A DNA stretch of 64,000 nt from Candidatus Kaistella beijingensis (GCF_020084865.1 NZ_CP071953.1:2356001-2420000), one strand, 5' to 3'. Positions 1-11,142 are shown, counted from the first letter of the stretch. The notes: generated by a model not told the origin, from the letters alone. Numbers and translations are program-made.

Positions 1-1621
1 GATGAATGTTCCTGCAGATCATATTGTTGCAGCAACTGGAACGGGAAAAAATTTTAAAGACGTTCTTACTTCTGCACAATACCAAAGATGGGAAAAAGCT
101 CAAAACTCCAATGATATTATTGAGATTGTAACCTTAGATGAAGCCAAAAAAGCTGAAAAGTCAAAATTAAAAGAAAGAAAAATTTGGAAATTCGAAGCTG
201 AAAATGTGAGAGATTTTGCCTGGACCTCCTCAAGAAAATTTATCTGGGATGGAATGAAAGTAGTGATTCCTGAAAACCAAAACCACGTGATGGCGATGAG
301 CCTTTATCCAAAGGAAGCCTATAATCTTTACAGAAAATTTTCTACAAAAGCTGTTGCACATACGATTCTCACTTATTCCGAATATACGATCCCATATCCT
401 TATCCAGTCGCACAATCTGTGGAAGCGGCAAATGGAATGGAATATCCAATGATCTGTTTCAATTTCGGGCGAACTGAAAAAGACGGCACTTATTCCGAAG
501 GAATTAAAAACGGAATGATCGGCGTAATTATTCATGAAGTTGGACACAACTTTTTCCCGATGATCATCAATTCCGATGAAAGACAGTGGAGTTGGATGGA
601 TGAAGGTTTGAACACTTTCGTGGAATATTTAACGGAGGAAAGATGGGACACCAAATTCCCATCCCGTCGCGGTCCAGCTCATACTATTGTGGATTACATG
701 AGGCTGCCGAAAGATCAGTTGGAGCCGATTATGACCAACTCCGAAAACATTATTCAGTTTGGTCCCAATGCCTATTCAAAACCAGCAACCGGATTAAATA
801 TTCTGCGTGAAACCATCATGGGAAGAGAACTTTTTGATAAAGCGTTTAAAATGTATTCTAAAAGATGGGCGTTCAAACATCCTGAACCTGCAGATTTTTT
901 TAGAACGATGAATGATGCAAGTGCTGAAAATCTCGATTGGTTTTGGCGTGGTTGGTTCTACGGAATCGATCCGGTAGATATTTCCATTGATAAAGTGACT
1001 GTTGCAACGCCCGATTTGGACGCAACTCCGAAACCACAGGAAGTTACCTACACCGTTGATAAGCCTTTGCAAAACAGTTTCGAGGACATCTCAAAAATTC
1101 GAAACCGTGAAGATAAAAACATCGTTTTTTATACCGATAAAGACAAAGAAACCCAAGATTTTTACTGGCGATACAATCGTGGTTTAGAAAAAGTGGATAC
1201 CAATAAAAAATACACGCAGAAAAACGACAATCAAGAAAGAGTTCCAGAAAAAGATAAAGCCAAACTGCAAAACATCACTGTATATCAAATAGATTTTAGC
1301 AACAAAGGCGGTTTGGTAATGCCGATTATTCTTGAATTTACCTTTGAAGACGGCTCAAAATTGAATGACAAGAAATCTGCTCAAATTTGGCGAAAGAACG
1401 AACAGAAAGTTTCTCTAACTTATTATTTTGATAAAAAATTAAAATCCGTACAGCTTGACCCAATGAAAGAAACGGCAGACATTGATACTTCCAACAATTT
1501 CTGGGGCGAAATTCCGGCGCCGACTTCGAAATTCCAGGTTTTCAAACAGAAACAAGAAGGTTCTGCAAGAGGAGCTGCACAAGGAAGGGTGAATCCGATG
1601 CAGGCTGCAGGAAAGAAATAA
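1..1621 (+). CDS. M1 family zinc metallopeptidase, 5' partial
   Basis: This is the C-terminal 539 residues of an aminopeptidase N-type (gluzincin) metallopeptidase; the gene enters from before base 1. The Met at base 2 is probably internal, because VPADHIVAATG resembles the end of the N-terminal beta domain of these enzymes. Zinc ligands are visible as HEVGH (178-182) followed after exactly 18 residues by Glu201, the HExxH-x18-E signature. The substrate-side GAMEN-type motif appears as GMEYP (145-149), a variant I associate with Bacteroidota M1 peptidases. The C-terminal part lacks a T9SS sorting domain and ends in a basic, low-complexity tail. The family removes N-terminal residues from peptides; the substrate here is unknown, and export cannot be judged without the N-terminus. 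Confidence 0.9.
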   Translation, partial: MNVPADHIVAATGTGKNFKDVLTSAQYQRWEKAQNSNDIIEIVTLDEAKKAEKSKLKERKIWKFEAENVRDFAWTSSRKFIWDGMKVVIPENQNHVMAMSLYPKEAYNLYRKFSTKAVAHTILTYSEYTIPYPYPVAQSVEAANGMEYPMICFNFGRTEKDGTYSEGIKNGMIGVIIHEVGHNFFPMIINSDERQWSWMDEGLNTFVEYLTEERWDTKFPSRRGPAHTIVDYMRLPKDQLEPIMTNSENIIQFGPNAYSKPATGLNILRETIMGRELFDKAFKMYSKRWAFKHPEPADFFRTMNDASAENLDWFWRGWFYGIDPVDISIDKVTVATPDLDATPKPQEVTYTVDKPLQNSFEDISKIRNREDKNIVFYTDKDKETQDFYWRYNRGLEKVDTNKKYTQKNDNQERVPEKDKAKLQNITVYQIDFSNKGGLVMPIILEFTFEDGSKLNDKKSAQIWRKNEQKVSLTYYFDKKLKSVQLDPMKETADIDTSNNFWGEIPAPTSKFQVFKQKQEGSARGAAQGRVNPMQAAGKK

Positions 1622-1680
1622 TTAATAAATAACTCAATTTTGAATATTTATTTTTAATTTTACGAATAAATCCTCAAAGA

Positions 1681-2712
1681 ATGAAAACAATTTTATTAAA
1701 AAGTCTTTTTCTTTTTTTTCTTTTATTTTCACTATGCTTTACAACCGCACAAATAGTAAACATTCCTGATCCAAACTTCAAGAATGCGCTCATATCACTC
1801 GGAGTAGATACAAACAATGATGGAGAGATACAACTTACAGAAGCTGTAGATATTACCTCATTAAATCTAAATGACAAAGATATTTCAGATTTAACAGGCA
1901 TAAAGTCTTTTTCAAATCTAATAAATTTGTATTGTGGCCCTAATAATCTTACCACTGTTGATTTAAGTGAAATGACAAACTTGCAGCATGCATACATTGC
2001 GGATAATAATATTACCAATATTAATCTAAATGGTTCTACCAATTTAAGATATTTATATTGCGGTAATAATCAGCTTTCTTCAATTGATCTTAGTGGATTA
2101 ATATATTTAAAATATATAGATCTTGGTGGTAATAATTTTTCTTCTTTACAAATAAGCAATCTGCCTAGTTTGGAAACACTCTCATTCGTTAATAATAGTA
2201 TACCTTCAACCATTAGTTTAAGTTCATTACCCAAAATCCAGACACTTTACATAAATAATAGTAATCTAACATCGATTAATCTCAGTGGGTTGCAAACTTT
2301 GAAAATTTTAAATTGTTCAAACAATCAGCTAAATTCACTTTCTTTTCAGGATGGTTTTTTGCAAAATCTTCAATATTTAAATGTTGAAGGTAATCCTATA
2401 CAATTAATTTGTAAAGACAGCTATGATTTGTTGCCCAATACAGATCCTGTTCCACAGTTGCTAACTGGTTGTAATTTATCTACATCTGAGGTGACTAACA
2501 ATGAAATTAAAATTTTTATCAGCCCTAATCCTGCTAAAGATTACATAAATCTGAGCCAACAAGTAAAACAAATAAAAATATTTACTACAGACGGTAAGCT
2601 TGTACTTGATAAAAAAGCGAATAAGGATTCAAAAATCAATATATCTCATCTTCCATCAGGAGTTTATATTTTAACAACCGAAAAAGGAAATAGCAAATTT
2701 ATAAAGGAATAA
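1681..2712 (+). CDS. Secreted leucine-rich-repeat protein with T9SS sorting domain
   Basis: The 343-residue protein starts with a clear signal peptide (about 1-24, ending TTAQ). A Ca-loop-like segment DTNNDGEIQ (43-51) follows, then about eight degenerate LRR units (55-255) of the type LxxLYCGxNxLTxVDLS. From about residue 277 it has a type A T9SS C-terminal domain (SPNPAKDYINL, DGKLV, LPSGVYIL), so the protein is predicted to cross the outer membrane by T9SS and be released or anchored at the surface. Such LRR proteins are usually binding or adhesion modules; no catalytic motif is visible. It is transcribed alone, with a hairpin terminator shortly after the stop. Confidence 0.85.
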   Translation: MKTILLKSLFLFFLLFSLCFTTAQIVNIPDPNFKNALISLGVDTNNDGEIQLTEAVDITSLNLNDKDISDLTGIKSFSNLINLYCGPNNLTTVDLSEMTNLQHAYIADNNITNINLNGSTNLRYLYCGNNQLSSIDLSGLIYLKYIDLGGNNFSSLQISNLPSLETLSFVNNSIPSTISLSSLPKIQTLYINNSNLTSINLSGLQTLKILNCSNNQLNSLSFQDGFLQNLQYLNVEGNPIQLICKDSYDLLPNTDPVPQLLTGCNLSTSEVTNNEIKIFISPNPAKDYINLSQQVKQIKIFTTDGKLVLDKKANKDSKINISHLPSGVYILTTEKGNSKFIKE

Positions 2713-2730
2713 AAATCCTATAATTAACTT

Positions 2731-2762
2731 ATAAGGTCATTCATTTTGGATGGCTTTTTTTC
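2731..2762 (+). terminator. Hairpin terminator after the LRR gene
   Basis: An imperfect hairpin (AAGGTCATTC, loop, GGATGGCTTT, with G-U pairs) runs into seven T residues just downstream of the LRR gene and upstream of groES. Confidence 0.5.
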
Positions 2763-2893
2763 TGCCAAAATTTCACCTCAATATTTAAAGTCTGCCAATT
2801 TGAACTTGAAAATTGGAACTTGAAACTTGAAACCTCGAATGGTATAAAGTTGGAGAAATTGAGCACAGAAAATATTTAAAAAAAATAATTATT

Positions 2894-3172
2894 ATGTCAG
2901 TAAATTTCAAACCATTAGCAGACAGAGTTCTCATCGAGCCAAACGCTGCTGAAACTACTACCGCATCAGGAATTATTATTCCAGACACTGCAAAAGAAAA
3001 ACCGCAAGAAGGAACTGTAGTTGCAGTTGGACCTGGAAAAAAAGATGAACCAACTACCGTAAAAGTGGGCGATAGAGTACTTTACGGAAAATATTCAGGT
3101 TCTGAATTGAAGTTGGATGGAAAAGATTTTCTTATTGTAAGAGAAGGAGATTTATTGGGAATCTTGGGATAG
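2894..3172 (+). CDS. groES: Co-chaperonin GroES
   Basis: This 92-residue protein has the full GroES (Cpn10) length and pattern: [12 protein letters not shown] at the N-terminus, [24 protein letters not shown] (residues 25-48, the mobile loop region), [11 protein letters not shown], and a C-terminal [10 protein letters not shown]. It forms the heptameric lid of the GroEL chamber in the cytoplasm. It lies 89 bp before groEL in the usual groES-groEL order. I looked for a CIRCE element upstream (TTAGCACTC and its inverted copy) and saw none, so heat-shock control, if present, uses another signal. The upstream leader contains degenerate TTGAAACT repeats. Confidence 0.98.
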   Translation: MSVNFKPLADRVLIEPNAAETTTASGIIIPDTAKEKPQEGTVVAVGPGKKDEPTTVKVGDRVLYGKYSGSELKLDGKDFLIVREGDLLGILG

Positions 3173-3219
3173 AGTTCAGACTGAAACTTGGTGTTATTTA
3201 TTTTAAAAATTATTAACTA

Positions 3220-3254
3220 AAATCTGACGTCTGAAATCTGACGTCTAAAATCTA
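3220..3254. repeat. 14-bp tandem repeat in the groES-groEL spacer
   Basis: Two adjacent copies of AAATCTGACGTCTG/A plus half a third copy (AAATCTA) fill the end of the groES-groEL spacer, stopping 7 bp before the groEL start codon. Each full unit contains the palindrome GACGTC. Confidence 0.8.
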
Positions 3255-3255
3255 A

Positions 3256-4887
<1,632 letters not shown>

Positions 4888-4937
4888 GAACTTTGCAGTC
4901 GGCTTTCTGCTTTCTGCAATCCACATAACAAGAAACA

Positions 4938-4970
4938 AAATCCGTTCAAAAAATTTGAACGGATTTTTTT
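4938..4970 (+). terminator. groEL terminator
   Basis: A perfect 13-bp stem AAATCCGTTCAAA / TTTGAACGGATTT with a 3-nt loop is followed by T residues, directly after groEL. Confidence 0.9.
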
Positions 4971-5009
4971 CTGCGAAACGGCTCCCCTCTTTCAGACGGG
5001 GTGTCCAAA

Positions 5010-5051
5010 AACAAACCCTCTCCAAAATTCCAACTTTGGAGAGGGTTTGTT
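5010..5051. terminator. Hairpin terminator between groEL and pyk
   Basis: A perfect 17-bp inverted repeat (AACAAACCCTCTCCAAA and its complement, 8-nt loop) lies between the convergent groEL and pyk genes. It most likely ends the minus-strand pyk operon and may work in both directions. Confidence 0.8.
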
Positions 5052-5088
5052 ATATCTCGAATCCCGAATCCCGAAACTCGTAACTCGA

Positions 5089-6534
5089 CTAAATCGTCGT
5101 CAATCGCAACGTATTTGTTTTTCCTCCTTCGTAAGCAGGAGTTGCATTTAAATTAATTACAAAATCTCCTTTTTCCACAAAACCATGAGTATGAGTAAGC
5201 ATATTTACTTGAACAATGGTTTCATCGGTAGATTTCTCCATATCATAGTAAAATGCACGAACTCCCCACAGAAGATTCAGCATCGTGATTACCCTTCGGT
5301 TTGAACAGAAAATAATAATGTTCGAATTCGGTCGGTGCGCCGAAATTTGAAATGCCGTATAACCTGAGTGTGTGAGCGTTACAATCGCTTCAACATTAGT
5401 AGTTTTTGCAATTCTTACTGCGGCAAGACAAATTCTGTTCGTAATAAAACGGTCATCAATACAGTTGAATTCGTGCTCGATTGGTGAATTCTTTGATTGA
5501 TAGAAATGCGTTTGTTCAATATTCTTTACAATCTTCGACATGTTTTTTACCACATCTACCGGATATCTTCCTACTGAGGTTTCACCGGAGAGCATCACCG
5601 CATCAGCACCGTCGAGAACGGAGTTTGCAACGTCGTTTACTTCAGCTCTTGTCGGCGTCAAACTGTTGATCATCGTTTCCATCATTTGAGTCGCGATAAT
5701 AACAGGTTTTGAGAATTTTCTCGCCTTTTCCACCAAATTTTTCTGAATCGCAGGAACTTCCTCCATCGGGACTTCTACACCCAAATCTCCACGAGCAACC
5801 ATTAAACCATCACATTCTGATAGAATTTCCTCGATGTTTCTTACGCCTTCAGGTTTTTCGATTTTAGCGATAATTGGGGTTTTCTGCTTATTGTTTGGAT
5901 GTTTTTTAATGAGCTCCTTTAAATCAATAATATCTTGAGCGTGCCGAACGAAGGATAAAGCAATCCAATCCAATTCCAAATCAAGCATGAAGTTGGCGTC
6001 CTGAATGTCTTTTTCCGTCAAAGCAGGAAGTGAAACGTTGGTGTTCGGAAGGTTTACCCCTTTTTTAGAACTCAATGGTCCACCTTGAATGGTTTTTGCT
6101 TTTACGGTATCTTTTTCATTGGTTTCAATAACTTCCAAAACCAATTTTCCGTCATCAATCAAAATTCTTTCACCTACTTTTACATCTTGCGGAAACTTTT
6201 GGTAAGTCATATAAACTTTCTTCGAGTCTCCTTCTATTTTTTCATTGGTAAAAGTCAAAATATCGCCGGGATTCAGGTAAGAACCTTCTTTCACGACACC
6301 CACTCTTAATTTCGGTCCCTGTAAATCACCAAGTATTCCTGCAGAAAAGCCAAATTCCTGATTAATTTCACGAATCGTTTCCACATTTTTTCTTACTAAA
6401 TCATAATCGGCGTGGGAAAAATTTATTCTGAAAACATCTACACCCGCTTTGATAAGATCAATCATGGTTTCTCTATCAGAAGAAGCCGGACCAAGCGTGG
6501 CGATGATTTTTGTCTTTTTTAAGTATTTATTCAT
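5089..6534 (-). CDS. pyk: Pyruvate kinase
   Basis: The 481-residue protein converts phosphoenolpyruvate and ADP to pyruvate and ATP in glycolysis. Recognisable elements are KTKIIATLGPASS at the N-terminus, FRINFSHA, the B domain around residues 70-165, the active-site segment IAKIEKPEGV with its conserved Lys, LMVARGDLGVE, and IATQMMETMINS with SVLDGADAVMLSGETSVG. It is the last gene of the acpP-fabF-rnc-IPExxxVDY-pyk operon, and its start overlaps the stop of the preceding gene by 8 bp, which suggests translational coupling. The C-terminal domain is complete. Confidence 0.98.
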   Translation of the reverse strand: MNKYLKKTKIIATLGPASSDRETMIDLIKAGVDVFRINFSHADYDLVRKNVETIREINQEFGFSAGILGDLQGPKLRVGVVKEGSYLNPGDILTFTNEKIEGDSKKVYMTYQKFPQDVKVGERILIDDGKLVLEVIETNEKDTVKAKTIQGGPLSSKKGVNLPNTNVSLPALTEKDIQDANFMLDLELDWIALSFVRHAQDIIDLKELIKKHPNNKQKTPIIAKIEKPEGVRNIEEILSECDGLMVARGDLGVEVPMEEVPAIQKNLVEKARKFSKPVIIATQMMETMINSLTPTRAEVNDVANSVLDGADAVMLSGETSVGRYPVDVVKNMSKIVKNIEQTHFYQSKNSPIEHEFNCIDDRFITNRICLAAVRIAKTTNVEAIVTLTHSGYTAFQISAHRPNSNIIIFCSNRRVITMLNLLWGVRAFYYDMEKSTDETIVQVNMLTHTHGFVEKGDFVINLNATPAYEGGKTNTLRLTTI

Positions 6535-7000
6535 AGTATTGAATTAGTTGATAAAGTTCTTCATCGGAACTTAAAGTAAATTCCTGTGTTTTAAACACGA
6601 GATTTTCAGGGAGCAAAATTAGTGAAAAATCATCAAACGTTTCTGATGTTTTAATAAGATAATCAACATCTTGAAAATGATCAAGCAAATACTTGGTTTC
6701 CTGTTCTCCTGAAAAGAGTTCCGTTGAAATTTTTTTCTGAAGGAAATGCGTGGATTTATTTGAAATAAAATGGATGCAGATTTTAGATTCGGTATGGTAA
6801 GTCTGAAATCTCGGGAAATAATAATCGTAATAAAATCCGTGGTAAACAAAATCCTCAATACGCGAAAACTGAAATGAGTTAATAGAATTGATTTGGTAAA
6901 AAAGCTCATAATCAGGAACTTCTTTAGCAAGACGAACTAGACCCAGCGTTATTTCTTCGTCATCATCTTCAATATCAAGTAGCAGTTTTTTGGTTTTCAA
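6527..7000 (-). CDS. IPExxxVDY family protein
   Basis: This 157-residue acidic cytoplasmic protein has no signal peptide or membrane segment. I place it in the Bacteroidota-specific IPExxxVDY family from its position between rnc and pyk and from the late segment HFQDVDYLIKT, which would be a degenerate form of the naming motif. The function of the family is unknown. The start overlaps the 3' end of rnc by 26 bp and the stop overlaps the pyk start by 8 bp, so the three genes are tightly coupled. The N-terminus holds a run of acidic residues (DIEDDDEE). Confidence 0.7.
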   Translation of the reverse strand: MKTKKLLLDIEDDDEEITLGLVRLAKEVPDYELFYQINSINSFQFSRIEDFVYHGFYYDYYFPRFQTYHTESKICIHFISNKSTHFLQKKISTELFSGEQETKYLLDHFQDVDYLIKTSETFDDFSLILLPENLVFKTQEFTLSSDEELYQLIQYYE

Positions 7001-7739
7001 GGATGCTTTGTTTTTTGTTCAGAATATAAAATGCGCGTTGTGCTGCTTTTTCTTCGGCTTTTTTCTTGGAAGTTTCCGTGGCGTTTGAAATTTTTTCTTC
7101 ATCCAACCAAACATAACTGCGGAATACCAAACTTTTATTAGGTTGTAATTCTTCGCAGGTTTCGTATTTGATGTTGACTTTCTTTTTTTGGCTCCATTCC
7201 AAAAGCAAACCTTTGTAACTTACAATTTTGTTTTCCAGTTTGTTGATTTCAGATGGAGTTAAAAGTCTTTCTAAAACTACTTTCTTACACGTTTCGTAAT
7301 CTACGTCAAGATAAAGCGCGCCTATTAATGCTTCAAATAAATTTCCGGCAATATTTTCACTTAAAGGTGTTTGCGATTCGTTTTGAAGAAATTTAGGCAA
7401 ATTCAGTTCAGAACCAAGTTTGTTGAGGTTTTTACGGTTGACGATTTTGGATTTCATCTGCGTTAAATAACCTTCGTTTGCATCGGGATAAGTCGCAAAA
7501 AGATGACAGGATATAATCGCTCCCAAAACAGAATCACCCAAAAATTCCAGTCTTTCGTAATTTCGGATTTCCTTGTTTTTAGAAGTGGTTTTAAGGGAAA
7601 ATGCTTCACGGTAAAGATTGATATTCTGAATTCCGCAACCGGTAATCTTGCTGATTTCGCTGCTTAAATAATAATCTTTTTCCGAGAAGTTTTTTTTTCT
7701 TTGAGTTAAGAATTTAGAAAAGTATTTCTTTAACTCCAT
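6975..7739 (-). CDS. rnc: Ribonuclease III
   Basis: This 254-residue endoribonuclease cleaves double-stranded RNA in rRNA and mRNA processing. The catalytic signature ERLEFLGDSVL is at about 62-72 and the second acidic cluster NLFEALIGALYLD at about 132-144. A C-terminal dsRNA-binding domain (about 165-245) ends in KKKAEEKAAQRAFYIL. The N-terminus carries roughly 25 extra basic residues before the nuclease domain. It lies 15 bp after fabF and overlaps the next gene, in the operon order acpP-fabF-rnc common in this group. Confidence 0.95.
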   Translation of the reverse strand: MELKKYFSKFLTQRKKNFSEKDYYLSSEISKITGCGIQNINLYREAFSLKTTSKNKEIRNYERLEFLGDSVLGAIISCHLFATYPDANEGYLTQMKSKIVNRKNLNKLGSELNLPKFLQNESQTPLSENIAGNLFEALIGALYLDVDYETCKKVVLERLLTPSEINKLENKIVSYKGLLLEWSQKKKVNIKYETCEELQPNKSLVFRSYVWLDEEKISNATETSKKKAEEKAAQRAFYILNKKQSILENQKTAT

Positions 7740-7754
7740 AAAGGACTTTAAAAC

Positions 7755-8999
7755 TTAAATTTTCTTGAAAAGCACACATGCATTGTGCCCACCAAAACCG
7801 AACGTGTTGCTCATCGCAATCTCCACATCCTTTTCTACAGCGTGGTTGAACGTGAAATTCAAACGGCTGTCGATTTTTTCATCGTCCGTGAAATGGTTGA
7901 TTGTAGGCGGAACTACTTTGTGAATAATCGTTTTTAAAGCTGCAATTGCCTCAACAACTCCGGCTGCACCCAATAGGTGACCGGTCATCGATTTGGTGGA
8001 ATTGATCTGAATGTCGAAAGCGTGTTCACCCAATAATTTAGAAATTGCGTTAGATTCTGCGATGTCACCCAATGGAGTAGAAGTACCGTGCATATTGATA
8101 TGATCTACTTCGTCGGTTGTTACACCTGCATCTTCCAAACAATTTTTCATTACGAGATAAGCGCCCAAACCTTCAGGATGTGGTGCAGTCATGTGATAAG
8201 CATCTGCACTCATACCGCCACCTTTTAATTCGGCATAGATTGTAGCACCGCGTTTTTTCGCGTGTTCGTATTCTTCCAAAATAATACAGCCCGCTCCTTC
8301 ACCGAGAACAAAACCATCCCTGTCTTTGTCGAAAGGTCTTGATGCTGTTTTCGGATCATCGTTTCTCGTGGAAAGCGCCATCATTGCATTAAATCCACCA
8401 ACTCCACTTGCAGTAACTGCAGCTTCGGAACCACCGCAAACAATAACGTCTGCTTTTCCTAACTGAATCAACATCTTGGAATCGATAATGGCATTTGCTG
8501 ATGAAGCACACGCTGAAACCGTAGTGTAATTCGGCCCATGAAAACCATATTCTATCGAAATGTGTCCAGGTGTAATATCGGCAATCATTTTCGGGATGAA
8601 GAACGGGTTGAAACGCGGAATTTCCGTATTTGCCCAACCCAAAACTTCGGTCTCGAAAGTTTCTAAACCACCAATTCCGGAACCCCAAATTACGCCGACC
8701 CTGTTCTTGTCTACATTATCCTCCATGATGCGGGAATGTTCCACCGCTTCTCTTGCTGCAACGAGTCCGAACTGTGTATTTCGGTCCATCTTTTTAGACT
8801 CTTTCTTGTCGAAGTGGTTTAATGGATCGAAGTTTTTTACTTCGCAGGCGAATTTGGTTTTGAAGTTTGTGGCATCAAAAAGAGTAATCGGAGCGGCTCC
8901 GCTCTCACCTTTTACAAGGCTTTCCCAGTAATCTTTGGCATTATTCCCAATAGGCGTTATAGCGCCAAAACCGGTAACAACTACTCTTTTTAATTCCAT
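7755..8999 (-). CDS. fabF: 3-oxoacyl-ACP synthase II (KAS II)
   Basis: This 414-residue condensing enzyme elongates acyl-ACP with malonyl-ACP in fatty acid synthesis. The catalytic triad is visible: Cys164 in VSACASSANA, His304 in NMHGTSTPLGD and His341 in MTGHLLGAAG; the GFGGHN motif is near the C-terminus. Its carrier partner acpP lies 25 bp upstream in the same operon and rnc lies 15 bp downstream. Confidence 0.98.
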   Translation of the reverse strand: MELKRVVVTGFGAITPIGNNAKDYWESLVKGESGAAPITLFDATNFKTKFACEVKNFDPLNHFDKKESKKMDRNTQFGLVAAREAVEHSRIMEDNVDKNRVGVIWGSGIGGLETFETEVLGWANTEIPRFNPFFIPKMIADITPGHISIEYGFHGPNYTTVSACASSANAIIDSKMLIQLGKADVIVCGGSEAAVTASGVGGFNAMMALSTRNDDPKTASRPFDKDRDGFVLGEGAGCIILEEYEHAKKRGATIYAELKGGGMSADAYHMTAPHPEGLGAYLVMKNCLEDAGVTTDEVDHINMHGTSTPLGDIAESNAISKLLGEHAFDIQINSTKSMTGHLLGAAGVVEAIAALKTIIHKVVPPTINHFTDDEKIDSRLNFTFNHAVEKDVEIAMSNTFGFGGHNACVLFKKI

Positions 9000-9024
9000 A
9001 AATTTAGTTTCTGTTGATAGAATA

Positions 9025-9264
9025 TTATTTGTTCACTACTTCTTCAATATAAGCAATAGCGTGTCCTACAGTTGTAATTTTTTCTGCTTGATCATCAGGA
9101 ATCTGGATGTTGAATTCTTTTTCGAATTCCATGATCAATTCAACAGTATCCAATGAATCAGCTCCTAAATCGTTAGTGAAGCTAGCTTCTGGAGTTACTT
9201 CTGTTTCCTCAACGTCGAGTTTATCAGCGATAATAGCTTTTACTCTTGATGCAATGTCTGACAT
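9025..9264 (-). CDS. acpP: Acyl carrier protein
   Basis: This 79-residue acidic protein carries growing acyl chains on 4'-phosphopantetheine. The attachment serine is Ser37 in [14 protein letters not shown]. Length and charge are typical. It is the first gene of the fabF-rnc-pyk operon; a TAnnTTTG box lies 35 bp upstream of its start. Confidence 0.98.
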   Translation of the reverse strand: MSDIASRVKAIIADKLDVEETEVTPEASFTNDLGADSLDTVELIMEFEKEFNIQIPDDQAEKITTVGHAIAYIEEVVNK

Positions 9265-9298
9265 AGTAATTTATTTTTTGATTAATTGTTAGTTGATG

Positions 9299-9306
9299 CA
9301 AATATA
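9299..9306 (-). promoter_or_regulatory. -7 box for the acpP operon
   Basis: TATATTTG on the minus strand matches the Bacteroidota TAnnTTTG consensus and predicts a leader of about 30 nt for acpP. No clear -33 TTTG was seen. Confidence 0.55.
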
Positions 9307-9415
9307 TAAAATTCTTTAGGATAAAGTATTTTTTTATTATTTTTTAGAGTATAATTTTAACATGGGATTAAACGGTTTAATGAATTTTAAATTGCCTAAA
9401 GTACAATAATTGAAA

Positions 9416-9440
9416 ACAGTCCGGAAGAATTCCGGACTGT
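9416..9440 (-). terminator. Terminator of the GEVED/T9SS gene
   Basis: A perfect 11-bp stem ACAGTCCGGAA / TTCCGGACTGT with a 3-nt loop is followed on the minus strand by TTTT, 29 bp after the stop codon. Confidence 0.8.
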
Positions 9441-9468
9441 ATCTATTGTTGGGTAAAAATATAGCTGT

Positions 9469-11142
9469 TTATTGTTTAATTACTTTGAAAGACTGGTTAG
9501 TTCCATCAGAAAGTATAGCATTCACAAGATAAACTCCTGGTACCATTTTGCTCATGTTAATTTTACCATCAACGAGCTTCACAGAAGTATGAACTTTTTG
9601 TCCCGCACCGTTATAAATATAAACACTTTCAATTGCTTTCTTCGAGGTAATAGTTAAATAATCTTTTACAGGATTAGGATGATAACTAAATCCAGCTTTG
9701 TTTAAATCATTTACACCCAAGCTGTTACAGATTAGATTGAATACGTATTCACTTGTTCCGTGCGTCCAAGCTCCTGCAGTATTACTATTTATAAATACGT
9801 CAAATGAGCCAAGTTTGTTTGCGGTAGTACTTTCCCAAGCTACAGCGTCAGAAACAACTTCAATCCAATATTTTGTATTGGCTGCTAAATTTAAAGGAGT
9901 GTCAAACGCAACGGTATATTTAATGAAATCGTACCCAAATGCATTTCCTGTAACTGTACTTCCGACAATTGTTCCGGTACGGGTTGCGAGTTCTGTTCCA
10001 GGTAAATCGCCACTGTCATTATAAATTTTAAAGCTGAAAGAAGTTGCTGTTCCGGCTACAATTGGTTCTATACCGTAAACAGTGAGTGCACTAGAATTTA
10101 CTGGTAAATCTATAGCAAGTCTCTGTGCGGTTGAACCACCAAAGAAACCTCCATTTTCACGATTATTTGAAGGTACTTTGAAATCAGCGCAGTTTACCGC
10201 CGGAGGTGGAGGTGTTCCGCATTTAATAATTCGGCTGTGAATAGTGTTTCCACCACCACACGTGTTGTCTAAGTGAGAATAAAAACGAACAACCCCTGAA
10301 GCTGTAGGTGTCCATGTTACGCTTCCTACACCTGCCGCTAATGAAGTGGTCCCTGCTTCATCAGAAATGGTGATGAAATAAGATACGTTTGACGTGCTGA
10401 ACGTATAAGGAACACCACTTGTAACATTAACTTTTGAATATTCATTTAAATAGGCTGCAGTGGTAATGTTAGCAGGACTTCCGTTGCAATTTGGAGTGAA
10501 GGTTAAAGATGGCCACTGTCCATTTGTTGCGTTCAGACAGCCTACTACAGGAATTACTAACGTGTAGTCTTCACTTTCGCCATATCCTTGAGTTTGGTCG
10601 CATGCAAATGTTGGATCTAAAGCTGCATTCGCTGCATCTGCGGCAACTCTTACACGCATTCTATAATTACCGGAAGGAGTTCCTGCAGGAATAGTAATGT
10701 TGTTGTTGATTACAACCCCAGTTGGATTTCCGTTTCTATTTCCAATATGGGTGAATTCAGAAGCTTCAAATGTTTCGTTCTTGTTGTAATCAATCCAAAC
10801 TGAAACATTTTCATATGCCCATCCCGTTCCTACGGTTACAGAGATCGGATAAGTTTGTCCTGCTTGAACATTCGTTGTTATGGCTGTATAATCTGAATAG
10901 CCATTTACTCCACAATTGCTGGTGTTGTTAATTGTTCCAATTGTTACATTGGTTATTAAATCACCATCTGTACAATCCAGTGCAGGGGTACAGTAAGCGA
11001 GTGGAAATTTAGCAGGTGCTAAAGTTGACGCTGTTGCAATTTTTTTTACATTAGGTTGATGAACAGCTCTTTTTGCATTCGACTGACCGAAGCCAAGAAT
11101 TGGCATTGCTATCAACATTAGCAAGGGTAATTTTGTTTTCAT
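9469..11142 (-). CDS. Secreted GEVED-domain protein with T9SS sorting domain
   Basis: From the preferred start at 11142 (MKTKLPLLMLIAMPILGFGQS, a good signal peptide) the protein is 557 residues; an upstream in-frame Met would add 12 residues that spoil the signal peptide. A GEVED-type domain (about 75-200) ends in YGESEDYTLVI. A middle beta-rich, Cys-containing region and a segment resembling carbohydrate- or protein-binding beta sandwiches follow. The last 70 residues form a type A T9SS domain (SYHPNPVKDYLTI, GAGQKV, MVPGVYLVN). It is predicted to be exported across the outer membrane. No catalytic residues are recognisable. Confidence 0.85.
   Translation of the reverse strand: MKTKLPLLMLIAMPILGFGQSNAKRAVHQPNVKKIATASTLAPAKFPLAYCTPALDCTDGDLITNVTIGTINNTSNCGVNGYSDYTAITTNVQAGQTYPISVTVGTGWAYENVSVWIDYNKNETFEASEFTHIGNRNGNPTGVVINNNITIPAGTPSGNYRMRVRVAADAANAALDPTFACDQTQGYGESEDYTLVIPVVGCLNATNGQWPSLTFTPNCNGSPANITTAAYLNEYSKVNVTSGVPYTFSTSNVSYFITISDEAGTTSLAAGVGSVTWTPTASGVVRFYSHLDNTCGGGNTIHSRIIKCGTPPPPAVNCADFKVPSNNRENGGFFGGSTAQRLAIDLPVNSSALTVYGIEPIVAGTATSFSFKIYNDSGDLPGTELATRTGTIVGSTVTGNAFGYDFIKYTVAFDTPLNLAANTKYWIEVVSDAVAWESTTANKLGSFDVFINSNTAGAWTHGTSEYVFNLICNSLGVNDLNKAGFSYHPNPVKDYLTITSKKAIESVYIYNGAGQKVHTSVKLVDGKINMSKMVPGVYLVNAILSDGTNQSFKVIKQ

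Noticed and set aside
230..547. Antisense open frame in the M1 peptidase gene
   Set aside because: It is a shadow of the real coding frame, as are the other long antisense frames within groEL, clpB, valS and the mutase gene.
2760..2893. CIRCE operator upstream of groES
   Set aside because: No TTAGCACTC inverted pair is present.
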